Shown: in pieces, positions 1-8,337 of the stretch
How the letters are laid out: every line of letters begins with the position of its first letter
Numbering within the stretch: the first letter of the stretch is position 1
Assembly: GCA_036734945.1 (NCBI GenBank)
Contig: DAIMXP010000011.1
Location: 1-64,000, forward strand
Source of the DNA: UBA4733 sp036734945
GTDB taxonomy: Bacteria > Chloroflexota > UBA4733
Length of the DNA stretch: 64,000 bases
Direction of reading: 5' to 3'
The notes under the pieces: generated by a model
Told to the model about the DNA's origin: nothing
Database searches by the model: none
The model's input: the letters and a program-made list of their open reading frames with translations, nothing else
Program-made: the position numbers and the translations under genes

Positions 1-110
1 AAGCGACCGCAGTCGCCCTCGTCGCTTGGCCGCCGATCGCAATCGCGGCCCTGTACCCTCGCCTATAAATACCGCTCCCTCGCTAGGCAAAACTTTGCGG
101 CGCACTCCGC
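1..110. repeat. Family-A palindromic repeat, right half plus tail
   Basis: Bases 3-51 are the right arm of a long palindrome found again near 5.7, 21.2, 42.8 and 48.1 kb; the left arm lies outside the window. The core reads GCCGCCGATCGCAATCGCGG. Bases 66-110 are a conserved tail (ACCGCTCCCTCGCTA then GCAAAACTTTGCGGCGCACT) that recurs at 42.9 and 48.15 kb and in altered form at 21.3 kb, so the repeat unit is larger than the hairpin. It lies upstream of the dehydrogenase at 206. Confidence 0.8.
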
Positions 111-205
111 ACCCGACGATGTACACGTTGTTGGCGACCTCGGTGTCCGGCATCCCCGGCCTCCCCCTACTATACTTATGCACGATTGATGGAAGGCAAC
201 AAACA

Positions 206-1588
206 ATGGGATATCTCCTGCGACAACTTCTGGACCGCCAATCCGAGGGACGGCCGCTGCGGGTCGGGCTGGTCGGCGCGGGTCGCTTCGGCACGACGGT
301 GGCGGCGACGCTCGGCCAGATGCCGGGCGTGAGGCTTTTCGCCGTGGCCGACCTCGACCGGGTTCGGGGTCTGGCGGCTTTGCAGGCGGCCGGCTGGCGG
401 GAGGAGGACCTGGGTCAGGGCAGGGCGTCAGATGCCGTCGTTGCCGGGCGGCCAGTGCTGACCGATGATGCAACAGCACTGGCAACACTGCCGCTGGATG
501 TGCTGGTGGAAGCGACGGGGCAGCCGGATGTCGCTGCCACGGTGATCCCCGCGGCGCTAGGCGCCGGGCTGCACGTGGTGAACGTCGACGTGGAGGCGGA
601 TGTCCTGCTCGGCGCGACGTTCCGGCGGCTGGCAGACGCTGCCGGCAAGGTCTACACGCTGGCCGATGGCGACCAGCCCGCCTGCATCGTGCGCCTGGTC
701 GATTGGGCCCGCTCCCTTGGCTACCGCATCATCGCCTGCGGTCGCGGCACCAAACGCTTCCCCTACGACCGCGCCGGCCTGCCGGAAAAGGCCTTTGCCC
801 GCTTCGGTTTTAGCGACGACCTGGTGCAGCGTCGCCGTTTCAATGCGCAGATGTACAACTCCTTCCGCGACGGCTCCAAGGCGCAGATCGAGATGACAGC
901 GGTCGCCAACGCGCTGGGGCTGCCACCGGATCGTCGCGGTATGCACGAGCCGTCGGCCGGGCTGAGCGAGCTACCGGTGCGCATGGCACTGCGCAGCCAG
1001 GGCGGCCTACTGGAGCGGGAAGGGGTGGTCGATCTGGCCAACGCCGTGGCCGCCGATGGCGAAAGTATCATCGCCGACGCTCAGGCCAACGGGGTCTGGG
1101 TGGTGCTGGCCACCGATAGCCCGATCCTACGCGAAGACCTGCCGTTCTTCGAACTGCCGGCTTCCCCGATCTCCGGCAACGCCCTGCTCTACCGCCCCTA
1201 TCACATGCCCGGTGTGGAGACGCCACGTTCCATCGCCGAGGCGGCCCTGCTGGGCATCGCCACGGCAGCACCGCTACCCCAGCCCACGGCGGATGTCATC
1301 GCCCACGCCAAGCGGGACCTTGCCATCGGCGAACGCCTCGACGGCAGTGGCGGCCGCACGGTCTACGGCCTGATCGAACGGGCCGAGATCGCCCTCGCCA
1401 AACGCTTTCTACCGCTAGGGCTGGCCGGCAACGTCACGCTGCGCCGGGCGGTCAGTGTCGACCAACCCTTGCACTACGACGACGTCACGGAAGGCGACTC
1501 GCCGGCCTGGCGGTTACGGCAAGCGCAGGACCGGCGGAGCACGGCGTACCCTCACATCAGGCCAGCAGCGCCGCTCGCTCCTTGCTGA
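206..1588 (+). CDS. NAD(P)-dependent homoserine-dehydrogenase-like oxidoreductase with SAF-type C-terminus
   Basis: The 460-residue product starts with a Rossmann fold: VGLVGAGRFG near residue 20 is the dinucleotide-binding glycine loop. The body resembles the predicted homoserine dehydrogenase family (COG4091), and the last third (PLPQPTADVIAHAKRDLAIG and onward) looks like a SAF domain. Members of this family are usually found in sugar or sugar-acid catabolic clusters rather than in threonine synthesis, and the neighbouring 2-hydroxyacid dehydrogenase supports that; the true substrate is unknown. The ATG at 206 was chosen because GGAAGG lies 10-15 bases upstream and because the reading frame before it runs through the palindromic repeat. 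The 3' end overlaps the convergent gene by 32 bases. Confidence 0.75.
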   Translation: MGYLLRQLLDRQSEGRPLRVGLVGAGRFGTTVAATLGQMPGVRLFAVADLDRVRGLAALQAAGWREEDLGQGRASDAVVAGRPVLTDDATALATLPLDVLVEATGQPDVAATVIPAALGAGLHVVNVDVEADVLLGATFRRLADAAGKVYTLADGDQPACIVRLVDWARSLGYRIIACGRGTKRFPYDRAGLPEKAFARFGFSDDLVQRRRFNAQMYNSFRDGSKAQIEMTAVANALGLPPDRRGMHEPSAGLSELPVRMALRSQGGLLEREGVVDLANAVAADGESIIADAQANGVWVVLATDSPILREDLPFFELPASPISGNALLYRPYHMPGVETPRSIAEAALLGIATAAPLPQPTADVIAHAKRDLAIGERLDGSGGRTVYGLIERAEIALAKRFLPLGLAGNVTLRRAVSVDQPLHYDDVTEGDSPAWRLRQAQDRRSTAYPHIRPAAPLAPC

Positions 1589-2552
1589 TCTGCCATTGGA
1601 GCGGCTCGCCTGCCAGGTAGCGGCGCAGGTCGTCGATGGCATAACGACCCATGCGGCGGCACTCCGCATCGCGCGAGCCGGCGATGTGCGGGGTTAGCAC
1701 CACATTGGGCAAGCTGTAAAGGGGCGAGCCGGGCACAGGTGGCTCCGGGTAGGTCACGTCGAGCACCGCCTGCAGGTCGGGGCGGCGCTGGAGCACGGCG
1801 ATCATCTCCTCTTCGCGCACCACCGCGCCGCGTGCGGTGTTAATGAAGGTTGCGCCGTGTTGCATGGAGGCGAGGTGCGTGCCCGTGATCATCCCCACAG
1901 TTTCCGGTAGCCAGGGGGTGTGCAGGCTGGCCACGTCGGCTTCCCGGAAGAGTTGCTCCAGCGAGACGAGCGTCACGCCCAACGCCGCCGCTTCGGCCGG
2001 GGTGACGAATGGATCATAGGCGATCAAGCGCAGATCGAAGGCACGCAGGCGCTCGATCACCAACCGGCCAACCATGCCGAGCGAGATGATGCCGACCGTG
2101 CTGCCGTAAGCGCCGGGCGCCGCTGTGCGCGGCGGGAACTTCCCTTCTCGCCTGATGGCCTGCATAAAGCCCCAGCCATGTTTGAGCGAAAACAGGGTGA
2201 CGGCCAGCGCGTACTCCGCCACCGGCACGGCGTTGGCGGCGTAGGAACTGGTGACGATGACGCCGCGTTGCCAGAGCTGCTCCGTAACAAAGCCACGCAC
2301 GGAACCGGCGCCGTAGAAGATGGCGCGCAACTGCGGCGCCTGCGCGAGGAACTCGGCATCCACCAGCGGCATGCCCCAGCCGGAGAGGATGATCTCCGCC
2401 TCCTGCAACACCGTCGAGTCGCTGCGGATGGACTCGCTGGTCTGCGGCGGGGCGTAGACATCAACGAGCGCCGCAATCTCAGCGCGCTCTTCCGGGCCGT
2501 AGATCTGGTCAAAGACGCTGCTGTTTAATAGGTAGAGAGCCTTGTGCTGCAC
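1557..2552 (-). CDS. D-isomer-specific 2-hydroxyacid dehydrogenase
   Basis: The 331-residue protein has the length and order of the D-2-hydroxyacid dehydrogenase family. It shows the NAD-binding loop VGIISLGMVGR (residues about 152-162), the catalytic arginine in INTARGAVVREEE, and the catalytic histidine in LTPHIAGS. Such enzymes reduce 2-keto acids or oxidise 2-hydroxy acids with NAD(P); the substrate cannot be read from the sequence. The start is a GTG at 2552 with AGGAG five bases upstream. It is convergent with the oxidoreductase to its left, and the two together suggest a sugar-acid pathway. Confidence 0.88.
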   Translation of the reverse strand: MQHKALYLLNSSVFDQIYGPEERAEIAALVDVYAPPQTSESIRSDSTVLQEAEIILSGWGMPLVDAEFLAQAPQLRAIFYGAGSVRGFVTEQLWQRGVIVTSSYAANAVPVAEYALAVTLFSLKHGWGFMQAIRREGKFPPRTAAPGAYGSTVGIISLGMVGRLVIERLRAFDLRLIAYDPFVTPAEAAALGVTLVSLEQLFREADVASLHTPWLPETVGMITGTHLASMQHGATFINTARGAVVREEEMIAVLQRRPDLQAVLDVTYPEPPVPGSPLYSLPNVVLTPHIAGSRDAECRRMGRYAIDDLRRYLAGEPLQWQISKERAALLA

Positions 2553-2669
2553 GGGAACTCCTCATGATGTACTGGACTTGCAGAGCACATGGTAGTCGCT
2601 ATAACGGCCAGGCACCCGACGGCACAGTGCGCCCTTCGAGCGCGGAGGCAGGCCCCCTCTGCCCGGCTC

Positions 2670-3443
2670 CTACTGCTTCCCCCAGCAGAGGATGCGCTTG
2701 AAGGGGAAAAAGTAGGGGCGGCTGTCGTCCAGTTGCGGCAGTAACTGCTCCCGATAGCGCTCCAAAAACTGTGCGAACAACGCCGGCGAAAGCCGCTGCT
2801 CGTAGTCGGTGAGCAGGCTCCCTTTGACCCATTCCACGACGTCCTCGCGGGAGGGCAGGTGGTGGACGTAGACCTGCAGCTGGACCAGTTGCTCGTGGTA
2901 GCCCAGTTGGTCGAGCAGGTGCGCGTAGCCGACGGGCGTCAGGTTGGGCCACTGACGGTCGTAGCCGCCCATCGCCTCTCGGAAGGGCGACTCGCGCGCC
3001 AGCGCCGCCGCGACGACGTGCGTCGGATGGTCGTTGTTGGCCGGCACCTGGAAGGCAAGCTGGCCGCCAGGAGTGAGGCCGCGCGTCAGGCGCGTGAGCA
3101 ATGCTTCATGGCCCGACAGCCAGTGCAAGGCAGCATTGGAAAAGATGAGGTCGTACTCGTGGTCGGGCTGGAAGCCGGCGATGTCGCCCTGCTCGAAGCG
3201 CAGGCCGTTGCCCGCGTAGGCGGCGCTCTTCGCCAGCATCGTCTCCGAGCTGTCCAGGCCCACCGTCTCGCGCGCCTGCACCTGCTCGTGCAGCACGCGC
3301 GTCAGTTCTCCCGTGCCGCAGCCGAGGTCGACGACCCGCATTTCCGGCTGCGGCTGCACCAGAGCCAGCAAGTCGTAGTATGGGCGGCTGCGCTCGTTGC
3401 GAAAGCGGGCGTACTGCTCAGGTTTCCAGGTGCTCGACGCCAT
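2670..3443 (-). CDS. SAM-dependent methyltransferase, trans-aconitate 2-methyltransferase-like
   Basis: The 257-residue product begins with a W-x-PEQYxRFRNERSRP segment typical of trans-aconitate methyltransferases (Tam), followed by the SAM-binding motif I VVDLGCGTGELT (residues about 38-49) and the acidic loop of motif II. Tam methylates trans-aconitate, a toxic by-product of aconitase, in the cytoplasm. The full-length match to that family layout is good, but related methyltransferases with other substrates share it. The ATG at 3443 is preceded by AAGGAGACAAGGCAC. It stands alone, transcribed away from the small membrane gene. Confidence 0.8.
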   Translation of the reverse strand: MASSTWKPEQYARFRNERSRPYYDLLALVQPQPEMRVVDLGCGTGELTRVLHEQVQARETVGLDSSETMLAKSAAYAGNGLRFEQGDIAGFQPDHEYDLIFSNAALHWLSGHEALLTRLTRGLTPGGQLAFQVPANNDHPTHVVAAALARESPFREAMGGYDRQWPNLTPVGYAHLLDQLGYHEQLVQLQVYVHHLPSREDVVEWVKGSLLTDYEQRLSPALFAQFLERYREQLLPQLDDSRPYFFPFKRILCWGKQ

Positions 3444-3493
3444 GTGCCTTGTCTCCTTGCCATATCGCGGGGTGCGACGGTCGCCTGCTCACC

Positions 3494-3727
3494 CTATTCT
3501 CCCCGCCGTCGCGCGCGCCACCAACCAAACAGGCCCCAGATGAGGAACCAGGGCGTGCCACCCTCCAGGCCGGCAGCCACGCTTGTCACGAGGGGACGAT
3601 GGTAGGCCAGCAGTTGAGCCCCCCCGTCGATCAGGCCAACCAGACCGCCAACGACGGCAGCGTAGCGCCAATAATGGCGTTCCCAGCCCGCCGGCTCGCC
3701 CCGCCGCATGGACATCGCTTCAGCCAT
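3494..3727 (-). CDS. Small membrane protein, hypothetical
   Basis: The 77-residue frame contains two hydrophobic stretches, around YAAVVGGLVGLIDGGAQLLA and WFLIWGLFGWW, ending in a basic tail RARRRGE, so it probably spans the membrane twice. A strong AGGAGGT sits directly against the first ATG, which is too close for it; the ATG four codons in (MSMRRGEP) is about 13 bases away. The exact start is therefore open. No family is recognised. It lies 50 bases upstream of the methyltransferase on the same strand and might be its leader gene. Confidence 0.5.
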   Translation of the reverse strand: MAEAMSMRRGEPAGWERHYWRYAAVVGGLVGLIDGGAQLLAYHRPLVTSVAAGLEGGTPWFLIWGLFGWWRARRRGE

Positions 3728-3904
3728 ACCTCCTGATTAACCCCTGCCGCATGGAGACTATCGCACAGATGGTACAGCAGTGCTACCATTCGCTCCGTAG
3801 GCATGAAGCTGTGGGTCATTCGTGCGGTTGCATCAAGCGAGCGTTGCGCTGCCGGATCACCTGACACGGCCGCCCTGCGGGCGTCGGCGCGGTCAGGCTA
3901 ACAG

Positions 3905-3995
3905 GACCAAGCCTGCTAAAGCAGGCTGAGCGGCGTTTAATGCGTGGCCCAGCCTGCTTCAGCAGGCTTTGCGATCGTAGCCCTACGATTCATCG
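3905..3995. repeat. Cluster of three short palindromes in a gene-free stretch
   Basis: The stretch 3728-4037 has no credible gene. It holds two near-identical hairpins, AAGCCTGCTAAAGCAGGCT and AGCCTGCTTCAGCAGGCTT, about 30 bases apart, followed by CCCTACGATTCATCGTAGGG. They lie just upstream of the glycosyltransferase. The sequence differs from the other palindrome families in the window. They may act as transcription terminators, mRNA stabilisers or REP-type repeats; none has a clear U-run. Confidence 0.75.
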
Positions 3996-4037
3996 TAGGG
4001 TGGTCCGACAGCATTTCGCGTGGCGGAGGGCGAAGTT

Positions 4038-5654
4038 ATGGAGAGCGTGGCGCTGCTCGGCAACGAGTTGCCACCGCCGGCGACGGACCCGCTGACGCGC
4101 GTGAACGGCGCGCGCATCGCCACGGGTGAGGCTCTGCGCGCCATCCTCCGCTACGGCTCGGCCGATCAATACGACCTGTTTTATGTCGATGAGCCGTCCG
4201 GCTCCATCGACGCCTATCGGGATACATTGGCGAACCAGGGTATCCCCATGGAACGCTTGCGCCTGGTACCGCCGGCCCAGTTGCGGGCGACTTTGAGTGA
4301 GAGCCGTTACCTGGCGGTTCACGATGCCGGCTCGGCCAACCTTGCTCGCCTGGCTGGACTGGTGCGACCGCTGGCGCCGGAAACCACGCCCTGCACCTGC
4401 ACGCACCACAGCATCAGCTACGCCAACCTGCTGCCCCAGTTCATTGCTGCCTGCGTCGGCGGCCTGCAGCCGTATGACGCGCTCTTCTGCTCCTCCAGCG
4501 ACTCCCGGTTGGCCCTGCAGCGCTTGTTGGAACACCTCTGCACGTTAACCGGGCAGGAACCAGGGGCCTGGCGGCACTGCCTGGAGCCGGTACCGCTCGG
4601 CATCGACGCCGCGGCCTTTGCGCCGGCCGTACCCCCTGCCGTCGCCCGTCAACTGCTGGCCCTGCCGGAAGCCGGCCGTTACCTGCTCTATCTGGGTCGA
4701 CTCTCACCCTGGGACAAGGCGGACCTCGACGTGCTGCTGCGCGCCTTCGCACTGCTGGCCCGCACGCCGGGGGGTGAAGACCTGCACCTGCTGCTGGCCG
4801 GTGACGACAGCCAGCGCTATTCCGCCTTCCTGCGCTCGCGCGCCCAGGCGCTGGGCATCGCTGCGGTGACCCACCTGCTGCCCAACCTCAGCAGCGTCAC
4901 CAGACGCCTGGCGCTCTGGTCGGCCGATATTTTTGTGTCGCCGGCCGACAGCGTGCAGGAGTCGTTCGGCCTGACTGTACTGGAAGCGATGGCGGCCGGG
5001 CTGCCGGTCGTCGTCTCCGACTGGGCCGGCTATCGCGACCTGGTGGTCGACGGCGACAGCGGCCTGCTGGTCCCGACGATCTGGGGTCCCTGCACTGCCA
5101 CTGTCGAAGCCCAGGCGGAACTGGGCGGCTTCCTGGCCGACCACCTGCTGCTCGGTCAGAGCGTCGTGGTGGACGAGGACGCCTTGCTTGATCGTCTACA
5201 ACAACTGCTGGAGCAGCCGGACCGGCGACGGGAGATGGGTACACGAGCGCAGGCGCGCGCCGCTGCCTACGATTGGCCGCTGATCGTCAAGCGCTACGAA
5301 GAGATCTGGCGCACCCTCAAGCAGGAGGCGCTGGCGGCCGAGCCGGCGGCACGCCCCCGGCAGCGCTTCCCCTTCGGGCAGGTCTTCGGGCACTACGCCA
5401 CGCAGCAACTGCAGCCGACGGACCTGGTGGAGATCCGCCGCGGTGCGGCGCCGCCGCCGCCCCTGCCGGCGCCGCTGCAACTGCTGCTGCCCGGCGACGT
5501 GCTGCAGCGCCTCATGCACCTGCTGTCCGGCGGTCCACAAACCGTCAGCGTACTGGTGCGTTCGGAAACAGACATGCTGGCGCTGCTCTGGTTGGCCAAA
5601 GCTGGAATGGTGCGCGTTACCACAGAGCGCTCGCATGCCGAGTTCGGCAACTGA
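4038..5654 (+). CDS. Glycosyltransferase, GT4-like (group 1), with C-terminal extension
   Basis: The protein of about 538 residues carries a group-1 glycosyltransferase domain: YLLYLGRLSPWDKADLDVLL marks the start of the nucleotide-sugar-binding half, and ESFGLTVLEAMAAGLPVV is the diagnostic ExxGxxxxEAMA motif. It should transfer a sugar from a nucleotide donor to an unknown acceptor in the cytoplasm. The last 130 residues, beginning after the family domain, are proline- and alanine-rich and match nothing I know. An upstream GTG at 4020 is in frame, but the ATG at 4038 has CGGAGGG at the right distance and is preferred. Confidence 0.85.
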   Translation: MESVALLGNELPPPATDPLTRVNGARIATGEALRAILRYGSADQYDLFYVDEPSGSIDAYRDTLANQGIPMERLRLVPPAQLRATLSESRYLAVHDAGSANLARLAGLVRPLAPETTPCTCTHHSISYANLLPQFIAACVGGLQPYDALFCSSSDSRLALQRLLEHLCTLTGQEPGAWRHCLEPVPLGIDAAAFAPAVPPAVARQLLALPEAGRYLLYLGRLSPWDKADLDVLLRAFALLARTPGGEDLHLLLAGDDSQRYSAFLRSRAQALGIAAVTHLLPNLSSVTRRLALWSADIFVSPADSVQESFGLTVLEAMAAGLPVVVSDWAGYRDLVVDGDSGLLVPTIWGPCTATVEAQAELGGFLADHLLLGQSVVVDEDALLDRLQQLLEQPDRRREMGTRAQARAAAYDWPLIVKRYEEIWRTLKQEALAAEPAARPRQRFPFGQVFGHYATQQLQPTDLVEIRRGAAPPPPLPAPLQLLLPGDVLQRLMHLLSGGPQTVSVLVRSETDMLALLWLAKAGMVRVTTERSHAEFGN

Positions 5655-5670
5655 CCACAACCGCAGGGCC

Positions 5671-5796
5671 GCGATTGCGATCGGCGGCCAAGCGACGACT
5701 GGGGCGACTGCGGTCGCCTTGCGCTGCGATGCACGATGCGGAATGCGACCGCAGTCGCCCCTCGTAACTTGGCCGCAGACCGCAGTCGCGGCCCTG
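5671..5796. repeat. Family-A palindromic repeat between convergent genes
   Basis: The left arm GGCCGCGATTGCGATCGGCG and the right arm ending GCAGACCGCAGTCGCGGCC face each other around a loop of about 40 bases. The two arms belong to different subtypes: GATTGCGATC on the left and GACTGCGGTC on the right. It lies between the glycosyltransferase and the converging LacI gene, where it could act as a bidirectional terminator. Confidence 0.8.
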
Positions 5797-5811
5797 CTCG
5801 CTTATCTGGAT

Positions 5812-6864
5812 TTATGACGCCCCGGGCGGGCCACTGGAGGCCCGGACGACCAGGCGGGATGACAACTCCAGGCGCGTGGCGTGGAGCGGCTGGCCGTCGA
5901 GGAGGCGGAACAGCAGGTCGACGGCCACTCGCCCCATCTCCTTTAGCGGCTGAGCGACGGTCGTCAACTGTGGCGTCGCGATGTGGGCCGGCTCAACGTC
6001 GTCGTAGCCGACGATCGACAGCTCAGCCGGCACCTCCAGGCCACGCTCCCTGGCCGCTCGCAGGAGGCCCACCGCCATGTTGTCGTTGAAGGCGAAGATG
6101 GCTGTCGGTCGGTTAGGACGTGCCAGCAGGCGGTGGCCGGCGTTGTAGCCACCCTCGATGGTGAAGTCTCCCCCGACGACCAATCGGGGATTGATGGGCA
6201 GACCGGCAGCGAGCAGCGCCGACTGGTAGCCGGCCACCCGGTCGACGGTGGCATACCAGTCGCGCGTGCCGGTGATCACGCCGATCCGCACGTGTCCAAG
6301 GGTAATCAGATGCTCTGTCGCCATTCTGGCGCCGGCCCAGTTGGCCGATGCGACCACGGGAATGTTTTCGCCCAGCGGCACGCGCGGATCGAGGACGACG
6401 AAGGGATAGCCCTGCCCTTGCAGCGCGGCAAGCTCAGACGGTGTCTCCGAAGGCAGGATGAGCAGACCACCGTCGGTCGTGCCGTGCATGAGGCGCTCCA
6501 GCAGGGACACCTCGCGGCGGCGCTCATGATGCGTCGGACAGACGACCACGCGCGCATCGCGCTCGTACAGCGCATCGATCGCGCCGGACACGAGCTGCCC
6601 AAAATAGTCACCGAGCAGATAGGGCAGCGTGAGCCCGATGAGTCCCGTTCTCCCGCCGGCCAGAGCGCGCGCATCGCGACGGGGTACGTACCCATGCTCC
6701 TGAATTTGGCGCAGCACCGCGTCTCTGGTGGCGGGGGACACGTCCGGCCGGTCGTTGAGGACGCGAGACACGGTGGCAACCGAAACGCCGGCTGCCGTTG
6801 CGATGTCACGGATGACGGCGCGCGATGGCGGCGTCAACGCGTCAACAAGGGCGCTCGGTACCAC
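5812..6864 (-). CDS. LacI-family transcriptional regulator
   Basis: The 350-residue protein starts with the LacI DNA-binding head: IRDIATAAGVSVATVSRVLN is the helix-turn-helix and the following hinge leads into a periplasmic-binding-protein-like effector domain (TGLIGLTLPYLLGDYFGQLV and NDNMAVGLLRAARERGLEVP). Such proteins repress sugar genes until the sugar binds. It is divergent from the sugar ABC importer at 7405, and that promoter contains a LacI-type half-site palindrome, so this gene is its likely regulator. The start is a GTG at 6864 with GGGGAAG upstream. Confidence 0.93.
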   Translation of the reverse strand: MVPSALVDALTPPSRAVIRDIATAAGVSVATVSRVLNDRPDVSPATRDAVLRQIQEHGYVPRRDARALAGGRTGLIGLTLPYLLGDYFGQLVSGAIDALYERDARVVVCPTHHERRREVSLLERLMHGTTDGGLLILPSETPSELAALQGQGYPFVVLDPRVPLGENIPVVASANWAGARMATEHLITLGHVRIGVITGTRDWYATVDRVAGYQSALLAAGLPINPRLVVGGDFTIEGGYNAGHRLLARPNRPTAIFAFNDNMAVGLLRAARERGLEVPAELSIVGYDDVEPAHIATPQLTTVAQPLKEMGRVAVDLLFRLLDGQPLHATRLELSSRLVVRASSGPPGAS

Positions 6865-7213
6865 TCTGCTTCCCCATTCGTCGCCTGCGCCCTGTTCGCC
6901 TCCGAACGTGCTCCTGCGCGTGCCTCACGACACAGGCGTCAGTCCACGACGCCAGTCGCTCGCTCGCCAAGCCAAGGGAACCGCTGCCAGACGCGGTCTG
7001 GAGTATACCGCACGAATTCTCTGGCCGCTCGCCACCGCGTTCCCGGAAGCGATACCGGAACCTTGGCCGTGAGTTTCGGAACTCTCAGGTATTGCAGTCG
7101 AACGTGGTTCGCTGTTCAGCCACCACGACACACTCCGATTTTCCTGCTGGCCTTGACAGCCCTGGCGATACCCGTTACAATCGCTCCGAGAGCAACGGAG
7201 CACGTCTGGAATC
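6865..7213. other. Gene-free region upstream of the LacI regulator
   Basis: No gene is supported in this stretch between the divergent lacI-like gene and the importer promoter. It is slightly less GC-rich than the flanking genes. I see no strong promoter for the regulator itself and no repeat of the families found elsewhere in the window. Confidence 0.4.
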
Positions 7214-7301
7214 TACCGGTACCGCTACCGGTACCGCCGGAGCAGATGGTGGAACACACCAATTACCTACGGGCTTGACAAGCGCTTAAGGCAATTATAG
7301 T
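7214..7301 (+). promoter_or_regulatory. Promoter and LacI-type operators of the sugar importer
   Basis: A perfect -35 TTGACA at 7275-7280 is followed by TATAGT at 7296-7301 with a short 15-base spacer. The palindrome AAGCGCTT at 7280-7287 lies inside that spacer; a CG-centred core of this kind is typical of LacI/CcpA-family operators, so repressor binding would block polymerase. Two further identical palindromes TACCGGTA lie at 7214-7221 and 7226-7233, twelve bases apart, about 45 bases upstream of the -35, and could be a second operator. Confidence 0.6.
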
Positions 7302-7404
7302 ACTGAGGGAGCGTTCCCAAACGAGATTGAGCGGGGGCGTTTGCCTGCCCTTCCGGCATCCGTCGTGACCTTGCTGTCGTGTCGTTGCGTTCAATGGAGA
7401 TGCT

Positions 7405-8337
7405 ATGGCAATCGCGGTCCCCAAGGTACTGCCGAAAGTAAGTCGGAAAGGGTCCCTCGCGCGGCGCGAGGCCATCGCCTTCTATCTGTTCATCTTGCCC
7501 TGGATTCTCGGCTTCCTGGCCTTCACCGTGATCCCGATTCTGGCCAGCGGCTACTTGAGCTTCACGGAATACGACATCGCCAATCCCCCGGTATGGGTGG
7601 GTTTTGGCAACTACCAGCATCTGTTCGGTGATCCCATTTTCCGCAAGTCCATTCGCGTTACCCTGACCTATGCGGTCATGGCGCTGCCGTTGGGGCTGTT
7701 CTTCTCCATCGCCCTGGCGCTACTGCTCAATCTCAAGCTCCCGGCGCTCTCCCTCTGGCGCACGCTGTATTACCTGCCTGCGGTCATTTCCGGCGTGGCG
7801 GTCGCCCTGCTCTGGCAACTCATCTTCCAGCCAACCTTCGGGTTACTGAACGTCTTTCTCTACACGACGTTCCACATCATCGGCCCCCAGTGGCAGTTTG
7901 ACGAGGCCTGGGTGATCCCGATGTTCGTGATCATCAGCATCTGGGGCGTCGGGGGCGGCATGCTGGTCTACCTTGGTGGCTTACAGGGCATCCCGAGCCA
8001 ACTGTATGAGGCGGCGGAGATTGATGGCGCTGGATCCTGGCGACGCCTCTTCAACATCACCTTGCCGATGCTAACGCCGGTGATCCTGTTCAACCTCATC
8101 CTGGGGATCATTGGCGTCCTCACCTACTTCACCAATGCCTATGTCATCACCTCCGGCGGACCCGACTACGCCTCGGAGTTTTTCCTGCTACTGCTCTATC
8201 AAAACGCTTTTGAATTCCTGCACATGGGCCTTGCCTCAGCCATGGCCTGGCTCTTCTTCCTCTTCGCTCTGGCGCTCACCATCATCGTCATGCGAACCTC
8301 CAACCGCTGGGTGTACTACGAAGGAGAAGTCAAATGA
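7405..8337 (+). CDS. Sugar ABC transporter permease, MalF/UgpA type
   Basis: The 310-residue integral membrane protein has six predicted transmembrane segments, beginning with AIAFYLFILPWILGFLAFTV, and the EAA loop YEAAEIDGAGSWRRLFNITL that docks on the ATPase. It forms the membrane channel with the next gene product for uptake of a mono- or oligosaccharide, or a related solute. The ATG at 7405 has GGAGATG upstream. The next permease overlaps its stop codon by four bases, so translation is coupled. No ATPase gene is present; such importers often share an MsmK-like ATPase encoded elsewhere. Confidence 0.92.
   Translation: MAIAVPKVLPKVSRKGSLARREAIAFYLFILPWILGFLAFTVIPILASGYLSFTEYDIANPPVWVGFGNYQHLFGDPIFRKSIRVTLTYAVMALPLGLFFSIALALLLNLKLPALSLWRTLYYLPAVISGVAVALLWQLIFQPTFGLLNVFLYTTFHIIGPQWQFDEAWVIPMFVIISIWGVGGGMLVYLGGLQGIPSQLYEAAEIDGAGSWRRLFNITLPMLTPVILFNLILGIIGVLTYFTNAYVITSGGPDYASEFFLLLLYQNAFEFLHMGLASAMAWLFFLFALALTIIVMRTSNRWVYYEGEVK

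Noticed and set aside
26..205. Upstream extension of the first dehydrogenase to an ATG at 26
   Set aside because: It would be translated through the palindromic repeat and its tail, and the ATG at 206 has a proper ribosome-binding site directly before the Rossmann fold.
2859..3605. Long plus-strand frame opposite the methyltransferase
   Set aside because: It is the antisense shadow of a well-supported gene in GC-rich DNA, with arginine- and valine-rich low-information sequence.
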